From contig MKVW01000003.1 in assembly GCA_001898965.1 (NCBI GenBank), positions 41,373-105,372 of the forward strand: DNA of 64,000 bases. The letters are read 5' to 3'. The first letter of the stretch is position 1. Each line of letters begins with the position of its first letter. Of the stretch, positions 43,668 through 54,430 are shown piece by piece. The stretch comes from Rhizobiales bacterium 62-17. GTDB taxonomy: Bacteria; Pseudomonadota; Alphaproteobacteria; Rhizobiales; Beijerinckiaceae. The position numbers were made by a program, and so were the translations under genes. The notes under the pieces are model-generated. The model did no database searches and had not been told where the DNA came from. It was given only the letters and a program-made list of their open reading frames with translations.

Positions 43668-45983
43668 TTAGCGCGGGCGTGCCGCTCCGGCCCGCCGCAA
43701 GGCATCGGCCAGCGCGCCGCCGCCGTTGCTTTCCTTGCCCGAGGAGAAGTTTTTCGCGGAGGGACGTGGACCGCCTTGTGGGCGGTTGGCCGCCGGGCCA
43801 CCAGCAGGGAGTTCGTCGTCGAGACGCATGGTCAGCGAGATGCGCTTGCGCGGCTTGTCGACCTCCAGCACCTTCACGCGCACGATCTGGCCGGGCTTCA
43901 CCACATCGCGTGGATCCTTGACGAAGGTTTTCGACAAAGCCGAGATGTGCACCAGTCCATCCTGATGCACGCCGATGTCGACGAAGGCGCCGAAGGCAGC
44001 AACATTGGTGACGGCGCCTTCCAGCACCATGCCGGGCTTGAGGTCATCGAGTGTCTCGACGCCTTCCTGGAATTCGGCGGTCTTGAAGGCAGGACGCGGA
44101 TCGCGGCCGGGCTTTTCCAACTCTTTGAGGATGTCGGAAACGGTCGGCACGCCGAAGGTCTCGTCGGTGAACTTGCGCGGATCGAGGCCGCGCAGGGTCT
44201 TGGCATTGCCGACGAGAACCTTGATGTCCGACTTGGTGGCTTCGATGATCCGACGCACCACCGGATAGGCTTCCGGATGCACGCCCGAGGCATCGAGCGG
44301 ATCGTCGCCACCGAGGATGCGCAGAAAGCCGGCCGACTGTTCGAAAGCTTTCGGGCCGAGGCGCGGCACTTTCTTGATGTCGGCGCGGGTGGCGAAGGGG
44401 CCGTTGGCATCGCGATGCATGACGATGTTCTGCGCCAAACCCTCGCCGATGCCCGACACGCGGGCGAGCAGGGGGGCAGAGGCGGTGTTGACGTCAACGC
44501 CGACGGCATTAACGCAATCTTCCACCACCGCATCGAGCGAACGCGACAGTTTGAATTCGGCGATGTCGTGCTGATACTGGCCGACGCCGATCGACTTCGG
44601 ATCGATCTTGACGAGTTCCGCCAGCGGGTCCTGCAGGCGGCGCGCGATGGAGACGGCGCCGCGCAAGGTGACGTCGAGCCCCGGCAGTTCCTGCGAAGCG
44701 AACGCCGATGCGGAATAGACCGAGGCGCCGGCTTCCGAGACCACGGCCTTGGTCAGTTTCAGCTCGGGAAACTTGCGCAACATTTCGACAGCAAGCTTCT
44801 CGGTTTCGCGCGAGGCCGTGCCATTGCCGATGGCGACGAGGTCGACCTTGTGGCGCATGCAAAGCGCCGCGAGAATGGAGATCGCTTCATCCCAGCGCCG
44901 CTGCGGCTCGTGCGGATAGATGTTCGCCGTATCGACCACTTTGCCCGTCGCATCGACCACAGCGACTTTCACGCCGGTGCGGAAGCCCGGATCGAGGCCC
45001 ATGGTGGCGCGGGTGCCGGCTGGTGCAGCCAGCAAGAGATCGCGCAGATTGCCAGCGAAGACTTTCACCGCGTCGTCTTCGGCCTGCTGCCACAGGCGCA
45101 GGCGCAGATCGACGGCGAGGCTCGATGACAGACGGAAGCGCCAGGCGGCCCGCACCGTATCACTCAGCCATTTGTCGCCGGGGCGGCCGCTGGGCTGGAT
45201 GTTGAAGCGCGCGGCGATCTTGCGTTCGTAGAGGCCCGGTGTCGTCAGGTCCGTGCGGCCGGGCTCGGGATCGAAGGTGAGATCGAGAAACTCTTCTTTC
45301 TCGCCGCGAAACAGCGCCATCAGGCGATGCGATGGCATCTTGTCCATCTTCTGCGAGAGATCGAAATAGTCGGAGAATTTGGCGCCGGCTGTTTCCTTGC
45401 CGGCTTTCACCTTCGAGACAAGCTGACCTTCGTTCCAGAAGGTCTCTCTGAGGTCGCCGATCAGTTCGGCATTTTCCGAGAAGCGTTCGGTCAGGATGGC
45501 CTTGGCGCCATCAAGGGCAGCTTCCACCGTCTCGATGCCTTTGGTGGCGTCAATGAAAGCTTCGGCGACATCGCGCGGCGTGTTCTGCGGCTCGGCGAGC
45601 AGCTTGTCGGCCAAGGGCGCGAGGCCGGCTTCGATGGCGATCTGTGCCTTGGTGCGGCGCTTCGGCTTGAAGGGCAGGTAGATGTCTTCGAGGCGGGCCT
45701 TGCTGTCGGCTTCGATGATCAGGCGACGCAGCGGGTCGTCGAGCTTGCCCTGGCTGTCGATGCTTTCAAGGATCGCCTTGCGACGATCTTCCATCTCGCG
45801 CAGGTAGCGCAGACGTTCGTCCAAGGTACGCAACTGCGTGTCGTCGAGGCCGCCGGTGACTTCCTTGCGGTAGCGGGCGACGAAGGGGACGGTCGCTCCC
45901 TCATCGAGCAGTCCGACTGCCGCCGTGACCTGGCTTTCCTTGACCCCGAGTTCTTCAGCAATGCGCGCGTCGATCGATTTCAT
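43668..45983 (-). CDS. tex: Tex family RNA-binding transcription accessory protein
   Basis: 771 residues from the ATG at 45983, with AGGAAGACAG just upstream. It has an N-terminal Tex helical region, a YqgF-like RNase H-fold domain ([21 protein letters not shown]), helix-hairpin-helix segments, and a C-terminal S1 domain (about 650-725, [20 protein letters not shown]), then a Gly/Ala-rich tail. Tex binds nucleic acid and affects transcription and stress or toxin gene expression in several species. Confidence 0.92.
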   Translation of the reverse strand: MKSIDARIAEELGVKESQVTAAVGLLDEGATVPFVARYRKEVTGGLDDTQLRTLDERLRYLREMEDRRKAILESIDSQGKLDDPLRRLIIEADSKARLEDIYLPFKPKRRTKAQIAIEAGLAPLADKLLAEPQNTPRDVAEAFIDATKGIETVEAALDGAKAILTERFSENAELIGDLRETFWNEGQLVSKVKAGKETAGAKFSDYFDLSQKMDKMPSHRLMALFRGEKEEFLDLTFDPEPGRTDLTTPGLYERKIAARFNIQPSGRPGDKWLSDTVRAAWRFRLSSSLAVDLRLRLWQQAEDDAVKVFAGNLRDLLLAAPAGTRATMGLDPGFRTGVKVAVVDATGKVVDTANIYPHEPQRRWDEAISILAALCMRHKVDLVAIGNGTASRETEKLAVEMLRKFPELKLTKAVVSEAGASVYSASAFASQELPGLDVTLRGAVSIARRLQDPLAELVKIDPKSIGVGQYQHDIAEFKLSRSLDAVVEDCVNAVGVDVNTASAPLLARVSGIGEGLAQNIVMHRDANGPFATRADIKKVPRLGPKAFEQSAGFLRILGGDDPLDASGVHPEAYPVVRRIIEATKSDIKVLVGNAKTLRGLDPRKFTDETFGVPTVSDILKELEKPGRDPRPAFKTAEFQEGVETLDDLKPGMVLEGAVTNVAAFGAFVDIGVHQDGLVHISALSKTFVKDPRDVVKPGQIVRVKVLEVDKPRKRISLTMRLDDELPAGGPAANRPQGGPRPSAKNFSSGKESNGGGALADALRRAGAARPR

Positions 45984-46092
45984 CTGTCTTCCTGATGCAG
46001 GGTTAGGGCAAAGCCTAACCTGATGCATCTAGGGAGAACAGACCGCGTCCGTCAAAGGCTTGACAGACGCGATTCTGTGGAAACGCAGAGCG

Positions 46093-49020
46093 TTATTTTT
46101 TTGCGGCGGCTTTCTTGGCAGCCGCCTTTTTAGCCGGGGCTTTCTTGGCAGCCGCCTTTTTGGCGGGTGCCTTTTTGGCCGCGGCTTTGGGGGTCGGTTC
46201 ATCGTCGCCGAAGGGGGCTTCGTCGGAGTCCTCGACGGCGACTTTCTTCTTCGTCGTCTTGGCCGCCGCCTTCTTCTCGGTCTTGCCGCCGCTCTTCTTG
46301 GCCGCCTTTTTCGGCGCCGGGCCACCCTTCTCGTCGATCAGTTCGATCGCTTCCTCAAGGGTGACGTCCTCCAGAGAGGACGACTTGGGGATCGTCGCAT
46401 TGACCTTGCCGACGCTCACATAGGGACCGAAGCGGCCCTTGCGCGCGACGATGGTGCCGCCCTGCGGATGTTCGCCGAGCACGCGTCCATCGCCATCGCC
46501 TTGGCCCGATTGCTTGGCGGCGATCAGCGCAACAGCTTCTTCCAGCGTCACCTTCTCGGGATCGGAATCCTTCGGCAGGGTGGCGTTGACCTTGCCCCAG
46601 CTGACATAGGGGCCATAGCGGCCAGCCTTGACGTTGATGGCGCCACCTTGCGGGTGATCGCCGAGATTGCGCGCCGGCGCGGCATTGCCGAAGCGACCGC
46701 GACCGCCACCTTGCTCCTTGGTGACGATGAGATCGATGGCGCGATTGGCGCCGATCTCCAGCACGTCGTCGTCCCGCGTCAGGCTCGCATACATCTTGCC
46801 GTGCTGCACGTAAGGCCCGAAGCGGCCGATGCCGGCGACGATGGGCTCGCCACTGGTCGGATGTTTGGCGACTTCGCGCGGCAGTGACAGAAGGCCGAGC
46901 GCCTTCTCTAACGTGACCTGGTCTTTCGAGAGGCCACGGGGCAGGGAGGAACGTTTCGGTTTCTCGCCTTCACCTTGCTGCACATAGGGGCCGAAACGCC
47001 CGTCGCGCAGGGTGATTTCGTCGCCGGTGACAGGATCGGTGCCGAGCACGCGCACACCGGGGCGCGCCGCATCCTCGCCTTCCCCCTGGTCGCCGTTCGG
47101 CGGTGTCAGGGTGCGCGTGTAGCGGCATTCCGGATAGTTCGAGCAACCGATGAAGGCGCCGAACTTGCCGAGCTTCAGCGAGAGCTGGCCATTGCCGCAG
47201 GACGGACATCCTCTGGGATCGCCGCCATCGGCCTTGGCCGGGAAGATGTGCGGCCCCAGCAGATCGTTGAGATTGTCGAGCACCTCGGTCGTGCGCAGAT
47301 CCTTGGTGCCGGCGATGGCGGCGGAGAAATCCTTCCAGAAGTCACGCAGAACCTGCTTCCAGTCGATCTCCGCGTTGGAAATGCGATCGAGCTGTTCTTC
47401 CAGGCCAGCGGTGAAATCATATTCCACGTAACGGCTGAAGAAGCTTTCGAGGAAGGCGACGACTAGGCGTCCCTTGTCCTCGGGGATCAAACGCTTCTTG
47501 TCGAGGCGGACATATTCGCGGTCGCGCAGCACGGCCAATGTCGAGGCGTAGGTCGAGGGCCGGCCGATGCCGAGCTCTTCCATGCGCTTGACCAGGGTAG
47601 CCTCCGAGAAACGCGGCGGCGGCTCGGTGAAGTGCTGGCTGGCTTCGATCTTTTCTTTCGTCGCGGGATCGCCCGCCGTCATCGGCGGCAGGCGGCCACC
47701 TTCCTCATCGTCTTCGTCATCCTTGCCTTCTTGATAAAGGGTGAGGAAGCCGTCGAAGCGGACGACTTGGCCGGTGGCGCGCAGGTCGATCTTGCGCGAA
47801 CCGGCTTCCGCGAGGATTTCGACCGTGGTGCGTTCGAGCTCCGCCGATTCCATCTGGCTGGCGATGGTGCGGTTCCAGATCAGTTCGTAGAGACGCAACT
47901 GATCCTTATCGAGCACCTTGGCGAGCTGGCGCGGCAGGCGGGTGAGGTCGGTCGGGCGGATGGCTTCGTGCGCTTCCTGCGCGTTCTTCTGCTTGGTCGC
48001 GTATTTGCGCGGTATTTCCGGCACGTATTTCGCGCCGTATTCCTTCTCGATCACCTTGCGGGCAGCGGCGATCGCCTCCGGCGCCACGTCGACGCCGTCG
48101 GTACGCATATATGTAATGAGACCGACGGTCTCGCCGCCGAGATCGACGCCCTCATAAAGACGCTGGGCGAGACGCATGGTGATCGCCGGAGCAAAGCCAA
48201 GCTTACGCGAAGCTTCCTGCTGCAGGGTCGAGGTGGTGAAGGGCGCCCAAGGGTTACGGCGGGCCGGCTTGGCCTCGACCGATGTGATGGTGAACTTGGC
48301 GTTCTCCAGGGCCGCCTTGAAATCCTCGGCTTCCTTACCCGAACCGATGTCGAGACGCTGGATCTTCTTGCCGTCGGCGCCGACGAGACGGGCGATGAAC
48401 GGCGCGCCATCCTTGGTTTTCAGATGCGCGGCGATCGACCAGTATTCGCGGCTGACGAATTTCTCGATTTCGAGTTCGCGGTCGCAGACCAGACGCAGGG
48501 CGACCGATTGCACGCGGCCGGCCGAGCGGGCGCCCGGCAGCTTGCGCCACAGCACCGGCGACAGGTTGAAGCCGACCAGATAGTCGAGGGCGCGGCGCGC
48601 CATATAGGCGTCGACCAAAGCTTCATCGACTTTGCGCGGATGGCGCATGGCATCGAGAATGGCGTTCTTGGTGATGGCGTTGAAAACGACGCGCTCGACC
48701 GCCTTGTCCTTCAGGACGTGCTTGCCCTTGAGCACTTCCAGCACGTGCCAGGAAATGGCTTCACCTTCGCGGTCAGGGTCGGTCGCGAGAATGACTTTAT
48801 CGGAGTCTTTGACCGCCTTGGCGATATCGGACAGGCGTTTCGCGGCTTTGCTGTCGACTTCCCAGCGCATGGAAAAGTCGTCCTCGGGATCGACCGAGCC
48901 ATCCTTGGCCGGCAGATCGCGGACGTGACCGAACGAGGCCAGGACCTCATAGTCCTTGCCCAGATATTTGTTGATCGTCTTGGCCTTTGCCGGCGATTCG
49001 ACGATGACGACAGCACTCAT
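46093..49020 (-). CDS. topA: DNA topoisomerase I
   Basis: 975 residues. Toprim domain with VESPAKAKTINKYLG and DPDREGE (81-87), then the core with catalytic Tyr304 in GLITYMRTDG. One four-cysteine zinc finger is present (CPSCGNGQL ... CSNYPECR), followed by several GRFGPYV repeats. The last 70 residues are a lysine/alanine tail with repeated KKAAAKKAPAK units, probably binding DNA. It relaxes negative supercoils. In many rhizobia topA follows dprA on the same strand, whereas here it points away from the pyrB-dprA block. Confidence 0.95.
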   Translation of the reverse strand: MSAVVIVESPAKAKTINKYLGKDYEVLASFGHVRDLPAKDGSVDPEDDFSMRWEVDSKAAKRLSDIAKAVKDSDKVILATDPDREGEAISWHVLEVLKGKHVLKDKAVERVVFNAITKNAILDAMRHPRKVDEALVDAYMARRALDYLVGFNLSPVLWRKLPGARSAGRVQSVALRLVCDRELEIEKFVSREYWSIAAHLKTKDGAPFIARLVGADGKKIQRLDIGSGKEAEDFKAALENAKFTITSVEAKPARRNPWAPFTTSTLQQEASRKLGFAPAITMRLAQRLYEGVDLGGETVGLITYMRTDGVDVAPEAIAAARKVIEKEYGAKYVPEIPRKYATKQKNAQEAHEAIRPTDLTRLPRQLAKVLDKDQLRLYELIWNRTIASQMESAELERTTVEILAEAGSRKIDLRATGQVVRFDGFLTLYQEGKDDEDDEEGGRLPPMTAGDPATKEKIEASQHFTEPPPRFSEATLVKRMEELGIGRPSTYASTLAVLRDREYVRLDKKRLIPEDKGRLVVAFLESFFSRYVEYDFTAGLEEQLDRISNAEIDWKQVLRDFWKDFSAAIAGTKDLRTTEVLDNLNDLLGPHIFPAKADGGDPRGCPSCGNGQLSLKLGKFGAFIGCSNYPECRYTRTLTPPNGDQGEGEDAARPGVRVLGTDPVTGDEITLRDGRFGPYVQQGEGEKPKRSSLPRGLSKDQVTLEKALGLLSLPREVAKHPTSGEPIVAGIGRFGPYVQHGKMYASLTRDDDVLEIGANRAIDLIVTKEQGGGRGRFGNAAPARNLGDHPQGGAINVKAGRYGPYVSWGKVNATLPKDSDPEKVTLEEAVALIAAKQSGQGDGDGRVLGEHPQGGTIVARKGRFGPYVSVGKVNATIPKSSSLEDVTLEEAIELIDEKGGPAPKKAAKKSGGKTEKKAAAKTTKKKVAVEDSDEAPFGDDEPTPKAAAKKAPAKKAAAKKAPAKKAAAKKAAAKK

Positions 49021-49380
49021 TGCGGGGAACGCCTCGCAGGCTAAATCATTGAAATATATTGAAAGTATCTATTCGAAGAGGACCGGGCCAAAGACGCCCG
49101 GAACCGGTCCGAACAGACATTCGATCGGCCGGGAACATGGTGTAGGGTCCGCCAAGTGTCAAATAGGCCGGCCGGCCAACACCCTATTTGGGGCCGGTTT
49201 GGCGGCTTTTTAAGCCCCTCTAATAGATTGATTTTTATGCGGTTTCATATTCCTTCTCAGGGTGGCTTCGATGTTGTCCTGCTAAGGTAATGATTTCGGG
49301 GGCCAAAACCCGTCGAAGACGGTGCGCAAGTGCCGCGGATGTCTTGCGGATTCCGCAGCTTGGCCTATAGACCAGCCGAT
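49021..49380. promoter_or_regulatory. Divergent topA/pyrB spacer with leader hairpins
   Basis: This 360-base region holds both promoters. A stem CAAATAGG / CCTATTTG (49160-49167, 49183-49190) encloses the GC palindrome GGCCGGCCGGCC and can compete with a GGCCGG pairing just before GGCTTTTTA at 49204. This might be an attenuator in a pyrB leader. The evidence is structural guesswork only. Confidence 0.35.
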
Positions 49381-50325
49381 ATGACCGCCCGCGCTCCCGT
49401 CTTCCCCCATCGGCACCTGCTCGGCATCGAGGGACTTTCCCGGCCGGATATCGAAACTTTGCTCGACATGGCGGAGGAGGCTGTCAAAGTTTCCCGGCAG
49501 GTCGAGAAAAAACGAGCGGTGCTCAGCGGCCGCACACTGATCAATCTGTTCTTCGAGGCTTCGACGCGCACCCAGTCGTCGTTCGAGCTTGCCGGCAAGC
49601 GGCTCGGCGCCGACGTTATGAATATGTCGGTCGCGACGTCGTCGGTGAACAAGGGCGAGACCCTGATCGATACGGCTGCCACCTTGAACGCGATGCGCCC
49701 CGATCTCATCGTCGTGCGCCACCAGCACTCCGGCGCCGTGCAACTCCTGTCGCAAAAGGTGTCATGCTCGGTCATCAACGCGGGAGACGGCAGCCACGAA
49801 CATCCGACGCAAGCGCTGCTCGATGCTCTGACCATCCGGCGCAACAAGGGCCGGATCGAAGGGCTCACCGTGGCGATCTGCGGCGATGTCGCCCATTCGC
49901 GCGTGGCGCGTTCCAACATCATCCTGCTCACGCATCTGGGCGCGCGCGTGCGCGTCGTCGGTCCCTCGACCTTGCTGCCGGCCGGTATCGAGCGCATGGG
50001 CGTTGAAGTGCATCGCTCAATGGAAACAGGCATCCGCGATGCCGACATTGTCATGATGCTGAGACTGCAACGTGAGCGTATGCAGGGCGCGTTCATTCCC
50101 TCGCTGAAGGAGTTCGCGCGCTTCTATGGTCTCGACGAGGACAAGCTGAAATGGGCCAAGCCCGACGCGCTGGTCATGCATCCGGGGCCGATGAACCGCG
50201 GCGTCGAGATCGACTCGGCCGTGGCCGATGGGCCGCGTTCCTTGATCACCGAACAGGTCGAGATGGGTGTTGCCGTGCGCATGGCCGTGCTCGAAGCTCT
50301 GTCGCAGAACTTGCCCAATGGCTGA
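49381..50325 (+). CDS. pyrB: Aspartate carbamoyltransferase, catalytic subunit
   Basis: 314 residues from the ATG at 49381. Carbamoyl-phosphate site [25 protein letters not shown], and [11 protein letters not shown] for the aspartate side. It makes carbamoyl-aspartate in pyrimidine synthesis. No pyrI regulatory gene is present. As in Pseudomonas-type enzymes, the following pyrC-like gene probably supplies a structural partner. The stop overlaps the pyrC start by 8 bases. Confidence 0.95.
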   Translation: MTARAPVFPHRHLLGIEGLSRPDIETLLDMAEEAVKVSRQVEKKRAVLSGRTLINLFFEASTRTQSSFELAGKRLGADVMNMSVATSSVNKGETLIDTAATLNAMRPDLIVVRHQHSGAVQLLSQKVSCSVINAGDGSHEHPTQALLDALTIRRNKGRIEGLTVAICGDVAHSRVARSNIILLTHLGARVRVVGPSTLLPAGIERMGVEVHRSMETGIRDADIVMMLRLQRERMQGAFIPSLKEFARFYGLDEDKLKWAKPDALVMHPGPMNRGVEIDSAVADGPRSLITEQVEMGVAVRMAVLEALSQNLPNG

Positions 50326-51631
50326 CGCTATGACCTCCTCGCCCGTCGCTCTCATCAACGCGCGCCTGCTCGATCCGGCCACCGGCAAGGAGACGCCGGG
50401 CGGCGTGATGATCGAAAATGGTTTGATCGTCGACATCGGCGCGAAGGTGACGAAGGCGAATGCCGGCGAACGCACGCAGGTTGTCGATTGCGGCGGTGAC
50501 ATCGTCAGCCCTGGCCTTATCGATATGTGCGCCTTCATCGGCGAGCCGGGCGCGAGCCATCGCGAGACCATCACCACCGCGAGCCGCGCGGCGGCGGCGG
50601 GCGGTGTGACGACGATCGTGGCCGCGCCCAACACCAATCCGCCGATCGATGGTTCCGCCAGCGTCGACTATCTGATGCGGCGCGCACGCGACAATGCCAA
50701 GGTGCGCGTTCTGCCCTGCGCCGCTCTGACCAAGGGACTTGCTGGCGCCGAGATCGCTGAGATCGGTCTGCTCAAGGAAGCCGGCGCGATCGCCTTTTCC
50801 AACGGCCCGACGTCGGTGGTGTCGTCGCAGGTGATGCGGCGCGCCATGATCTATGCGCGTGACTTCGATGCGATCGTTATTCATCGCGCCGAAGATCCGG
50901 AACTGGCGCGCATGGGCGTGATGAACGAAGGCGAATTCGCCAGCCGGCTTGGCTTGCCCGGCATTCCGCGCGAGGCGGAAGCGATCATGCTGGATCGCGA
51001 CATGCGGCTTGTGGCACTGACCTTCGGCGAAGGACAGCAGGGCGGGCACTATCATGCGCAGATGGTGACGACGACCTTGTCGCTTGAGATCATCGCCAAG
51101 GCGAAGGCGGCTGGCCTGCCGGTGAGCTGCGCCACCTCGATCAATCACCTGACGCTCAATGAAAGCGACATCGGCCAGTATCGTACCTTCCTGAAACTGT
51201 CGCCGCCGCTGCGCGCCGAGGAAGAGCGCGTTGCGCTCGTCGAGGCCTTGGCCGGCGGGCTCATCGACGTGATCATCTCCGACCACAACCCGCAGGACGT
51301 TGAAGCCAAGCGCGTGCCGTTCTCGGAAGCCGAATATGGTGCCATCGGTCTGGAGACCATGCTGTCGGCGGGCCTGCGTCTGGTGCGTTCGGGGCAGGTG
51401 TCGCTAGGCCGTCTCATCAACGCCATGACGGTGCGGCCGGCTGAAATCCTCGGCCTGCCGCAGGGACGCTTGCAAAAGGGAGCGCCGGCCGATCTGATCC
51501 GTTTCGATCCCGACGAGCCCTATGTGGTCGACCCGTCGCGCCTGCAATCGCGTTCGAAGAACACGCCTTTTGACGAAGCCCGCATGGAAGGGGTCGTCAA
51601 ACTGACGATGGTGGCTGGCACGATCGTGTGA
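50318..51631 (+). CDS. pyrC: Dihydroorotase-like protein, probably non-catalytic (PyrC' / PyrX)
   Basis: 437 residues from the ATG at 50318 (a second ATG at 50330 is possible). The overall match is to type I dihydroorotase. The zinc-binding His-x-His pair after GLID is replaced by Cys71-Ala-Phe73 in [13 protein letters not shown], and later metal/substrate positions are altered (AFSNGP, SINHLTL, SDHNPQD). This pattern is known for the inactive PyrC' subunits that stabilise aspartate carbamoyltransferase. A catalytic dihydroorotase should exist elsewhere in the genome. Confidence 0.88.
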   Translation: MADAMTSSPVALINARLLDPATGKETPGGVMIENGLIVDIGAKVTKANAGERTQVVDCGGDIVSPGLIDMCAFIGEPGASHRETITTASRAAAAGGVTTIVAAPNTNPPIDGSASVDYLMRRARDNAKVRVLPCAALTKGLAGAEIAEIGLLKEAGAIAFSNGPTSVVSSQVMRRAMIYARDFDAIVIHRAEDPELARMGVMNEGEFASRLGLPGIPREAEAIMLDRDMRLVALTFGEGQQGGHYHAQMVTTTLSLEIIAKAKAAGLPVSCATSINHLTLNESDIGQYRTFLKLSPPLRAEEERVALVEALAGGLIDVIISDHNPQDVEAKRVPFSEAEYGAIGLETMLSAGLRLVRSGQVSLGRLINAMTVRPAEILGLPQGRLQKGAPADLIRFDPDEPYVVDPSRLQSRSKNTPFDEARMEGVVKLTMVAGTIV

Positions 51632-51714
51632 TGCGATTGCTCTCTCGATTTGCTCTCTTGGCGAAGCGCGTTAATGTCATCTGCACCCGTTAGGGCCTTG
51701 GACCACGAGAAGAC

Positions 51715-52314
51715 ATGATCTTTCCGGACTTGCCGCAAAATCTGATCGCGCTTGCCATCGGCTACTTGTTGGGTTCGATCCCGTTTGGGCTGGTGCTGAC
51801 GAAGCTCGCCGGCACGGAAGATCTGCGCTCGATCGGTTCGGGCAATATCGGCGCGACCAATGTGCTGCGCACCGGCCGCAAGGGTTTGGCGGCGGCGACT
51901 TTGCTGCTCGATGCCTTGAAGGGAACGGTCGCGGTCTTGATCGGCGCGCAGCTTGGCGAACATCAGGCCGTGATCGCCGGTCTTGGTGCCTTTCTTGGCC
52001 ATCTCTATCCAGTCTGGCTCAAGTTCAAGGGCGGCAAGGGCGTCGCGACGTTTCTGGGCTGTGCCCTTGGTCTCGCCTGGCCGGGCGCGCTTGTTTTCGC
52101 CGTCGTCTGGCTCGGCGTCGCCGCCGCCACGCGTTATTCGTCGGTCGCCGCACTGGCTGCGAGCTTGGCGACGCCGTTGGCGCTTTGGCTGATGGGCAAC
52201 GGCGCGGCAACCGAGCTCTTCATCGCTTTGGCCGCTCTGCTGTGGTTCAAACATTGGCCGAATATTTCGCGGCTGATGGAAGGCACCGAAACCAAGATCG
52301 GCAGCAAGCCGTGA
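51715..52314 (+). CDS. plsY: Glycerol-3-phosphate acyltransferase PlsY
   Basis: 199 residues with five to six membrane segments. The PlsY active-site loops are present: [33 protein letters not shown] and [20 protein letters not shown]. It transfers acyl from acyl-phosphate to glycerol-3-phosphate, the first step of phospholipid synthesis. The stop overlaps the GTG start of dprA by four bases (GTGA). Confidence 0.93.
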   Translation: MIFPDLPQNLIALAIGYLLGSIPFGLVLTKLAGTEDLRSIGSGNIGATNVLRTGRKGLAAATLLLDALKGTVAVLIGAQLGEHQAVIAGLGAFLGHLYPVWLKFKGGKGVATFLGCALGLAWPGALVFAVVWLGVAAATRYSSVAALAASLATPLALWLMGNGAATELFIALAALLWFKHWPNISRLMEGTETKIGSKP

Positions 52315-53516
52315 ACGAGCGGCGCGGCGAAAGACCGGTTCGTCTTTCTGACGCGCAGCTTTTGGATTGGCTGCAGCTCGCGCGCAGCGACAATATCGGT
52401 CCGCGTACCTTTCAATCGCTCCTTCAACGTTTCGGCAGTGCTTCGGCCGCGCTGAAAGCTCTGCCGCGTCTCATCGCCAAGCAAAATGGTGGCCGTGCCA
52501 TTCGGCTTGCAGCGCGCGAGGATTGCGAACGCGAATGGGAGGCATTGCGCCGGCAGGGCGGGCAATTCCTGACGCTTGACGATGCCGATTATCCGCAAAC
52601 CTTGCGCGCCATCGACGCGCCGCCGCCCGTGATCGCGGTGCGCGGGCGTCTCGATGTTCTGGCCCGGCCGATGGTGGCTATCGTCGGTTCGCGCAATGCT
52701 TCGGCCTATGGTGCGAAATTCGCGGCGACGGTGGCGCAGGAATTGGGTGAGGCCGGCTTCGTCATTGCTTCCGGACTGGCGCGCGGTATCGATGAGAGCG
52801 CGCATCGCGCGTCATTGGCGACGGGCACTGTCGCGGTGCTCGCCGGTGGGCTCGACAAGATCTATCCTTCCGAGAACGTGCCGTTGGCGGAGGCGCTCTG
52901 CGAGCGCGGCGCGCTCATTTCGGAAATGCCGATCGGATGGGTGCCGCGTGGCCGCGATTTTCCACGCCGCAACCGCATCGTTTCCGGGCTCGCTTATGGC
53001 ACGGTGGTTGTGGAAGCCGCGCGTCGCTCTGGCTCGTTGATCACGGCGCGTTATGCCAACGAGCAGGGGCGGGATGTGTTTGCCGTTCCTGGTTCACCGT
53101 TCGATCCGCGCGCTGAAGGCACCAACGATCTTTTGCGCCAGGGCGCGACCTTGTGCACGCGCAGCGCCGATGTGATCGAAGCTTTGACGCCCGTGATAGC
53201 GAGGGGACCGCAATATCAGAACGGGGCGCCATCAGCCGATGAAGAGGCCGACCTCTTCGATACTGTCGCGCCGCAGGATGAAGTAAACGACGCCATCGCG
53301 GTCCAACCCGTCGCGCCTGCCTTCGCGACCTCTGTCGCGCCACAGGATTTCGTCGAACGCTTGCGCGCTTTGCTCGGGCCATCACCGGTGTCGATCGACG
53401 ATCTCGTGCGCGCCACGGGCCGTCCGGTCGCGGAAGTGCAGGCGGCGATCCTCGAACTTGATCTGCAAGGCGCCATTGGCCGCCAAGGCGGCAATCGCAT
53501 CACGCTGATGCCATAG
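52311..53516 (+). CDS. dprA: DNA-processing protein DprA
   Basis: 401 residues from the GTG at 52311. An N-terminal SAM-like region is followed by the Rossmann core: [58 protein letters not shown] and [14 protein letters not shown]-terminal winged helix (about 345-401) follows a variable linker. DprA loads RecA on single-stranded DNA in natural transformation, though many bacteria with the gene are not known to be competent. Confidence 0.93.
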   Translation: MNERRGERPVRLSDAQLLDWLQLARSDNIGPRTFQSLLQRFGSASAALKALPRLIAKQNGGRAIRLAAREDCEREWEALRRQGGQFLTLDDADYPQTLRAIDAPPPVIAVRGRLDVLARPMVAIVGSRNASAYGAKFAATVAQELGEAGFVIASGLARGIDESAHRASLATGTVAVLAGGLDKIYPSENVPLAEALCERGALISEMPIGWVPRGRDFPRRNRIVSGLAYGTVVVEAARRSGSLITARYANEQGRDVFAVPGSPFDPRAEGTNDLLRQGATLCTRSADVIEALTPVIARGPQYQNGAPSADEEADLFDTVAPQDEVNDAIAVQPVAPAFATSVAPQDFVERLRALLGPSPVSIDDLVRATGRPVAEVQAAILELDLQGAIGRQGGNRITLMP

Positions 53517-53635
53517 GTGTTTTGTCTTCGCTTTGACCGCTACAACCTGAGATTGCGGAAAAATCGCCGCAACTTCTTGTTTGGCGAAGCGTTCAACCTA
53601 CATTCAGGTTCATGCCGATACGTTCAGGCCCAAAT

Positions 53636-53656
53636 GGTCGGCCGAACGAGCCGACC
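53636..53656 (+). promoter_or_regulatory. Hairpin in the leader of the Gly/Tyr-rich gene
   Basis: The stem GGTCGGC / GCCGACC has a seven-base loop and is followed by TCTTTATAAAGGGG, just before the ribosome-binding site of the gene at 53679. It could be an mRNA leader element or a terminator of dprA read-through. Confidence 0.35.
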
Positions 53657-53678
53657 TCTTTATAAAGGGGATTGCGTC

Positions 53679-54359
53679 ATGTTTTCGAGCAAACCGATGA
53701 AGGTTCTGCCGGTCTTGGCCGGCGCAGCCTTCGCTATTGGACTGATCGGTCAGGCTTCGGCCTTGCCGGTGGACTCGTCGTTGCGCAAAGCGGCGGCAGA
53801 AGCTTCGCCGCTGATGCAGGACGTTCGCTATGTCGCCAAGAAGAAGCACGTCGCGAAGCGGCATGTGGTGCGCAAGAAAGGCGCGCGCCGCCATGTGCGT
53901 CGTGGCGTCGGCCCGGCTGCCGCTTTTGGCGCGGTCGCGGCTGGCATAGGCGCGGCCATCGCGGCTGATCGCTACAACGACAACTATTATTATGGACCGG
54001 GCGGCTATGGCTACGGTTATGGCCCGGGCTACTACGACTACGGCTATAATTACGGCTATTACCCGCCGGCCGCTTACTATGGCCCGCGCTATCGTCACAG
54101 ATACGGTCACCGTCCGGTCTATCCGCGGCCGAACCCGGGTTACCCGGGCCCGATCTATACCGGCCGGCCGCTCGGCGGCGCGACGACGGCGCCAATCGTG
54201 CCGCACGGCCCGATTGGGGGCGGTGTCGTTCGCCCGAATCCGGGCTTCGGCGGTGGTGGCATCGTCCGGCCGCAGGGCCTGGGCGGTGGCGGCGGCGGCG
54301 GTTTCGTCGGCGGTGGTGCAGCGCCGCTTGGCGGCGCAACGACGATGACCGTGCGTTAA
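53679..54359 (+). CDS. Secreted Gly/Tyr/Pro-rich low-complexity protein
   Basis: 226 residues from the ATG at 53679, with AAAGGGG upstream. The signal peptide ends at Ala28 (GQASA). Next is a Lys/Arg/His-rich stretch (KKKHVAKRHVVRKKGARRHVR), then a glycine-zipper-like helix (PAAAFGAVAAGIGAAIAADR), then a long Tyr/Gly/Pro region (YGPGGYGYGYGPGYYDYGYN), and a glycine-rich tail. No enzyme motif is present. Such proteins may be envelope or matrix components; function is not known. Confidence 0.7.
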   Translation: MFSSKPMKVLPVLAGAAFAIGLIGQASALPVDSSLRKAAAEASPLMQDVRYVAKKKHVAKRHVVRKKGARRHVRRGVGPAAAFGAVAAGIGAAIAADRYNDNYYYGPGGYGYGYGPGYYDYGYNYGYYPPAAYYGPRYRHRYGHRPVYPRPNPGYPGPIYTGRPLGGATTAPIVPHGPIGGGVVRPNPGFGGGGIVRPQGLGGGGGGGFVGGGAAPLGGATTMTVR

Positions 54360-54390
54360 GCCGTCTTCGCTTTCGACAGTAGAACGCTGG

Positions 54391-54419
54391 CGCCGCGGCC
54401 TTCATGGGCCGCGGCGTTT
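54391..54419 (+). terminator. Terminator between the Gly/Tyr-rich gene and ruvX
   Basis: A 10-bp perfect stem CGCCGCGGCC / GGCCGCGGCG with loop TTCATG and a short T-run. It lies 31 bases after the stop. Confidence 0.75.
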
Positions 54420-54430
54420 GCTTGCGCCGC

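Noticed and set aside
47632-49044. 470-codon plus-strand ORF opposite topA, and similar long frames opposite tex (43776-45128) and gatA (55269-56765)
   Set aside because: They are antisense shadows of strongly conserved genes, without motifs or plausible starts.
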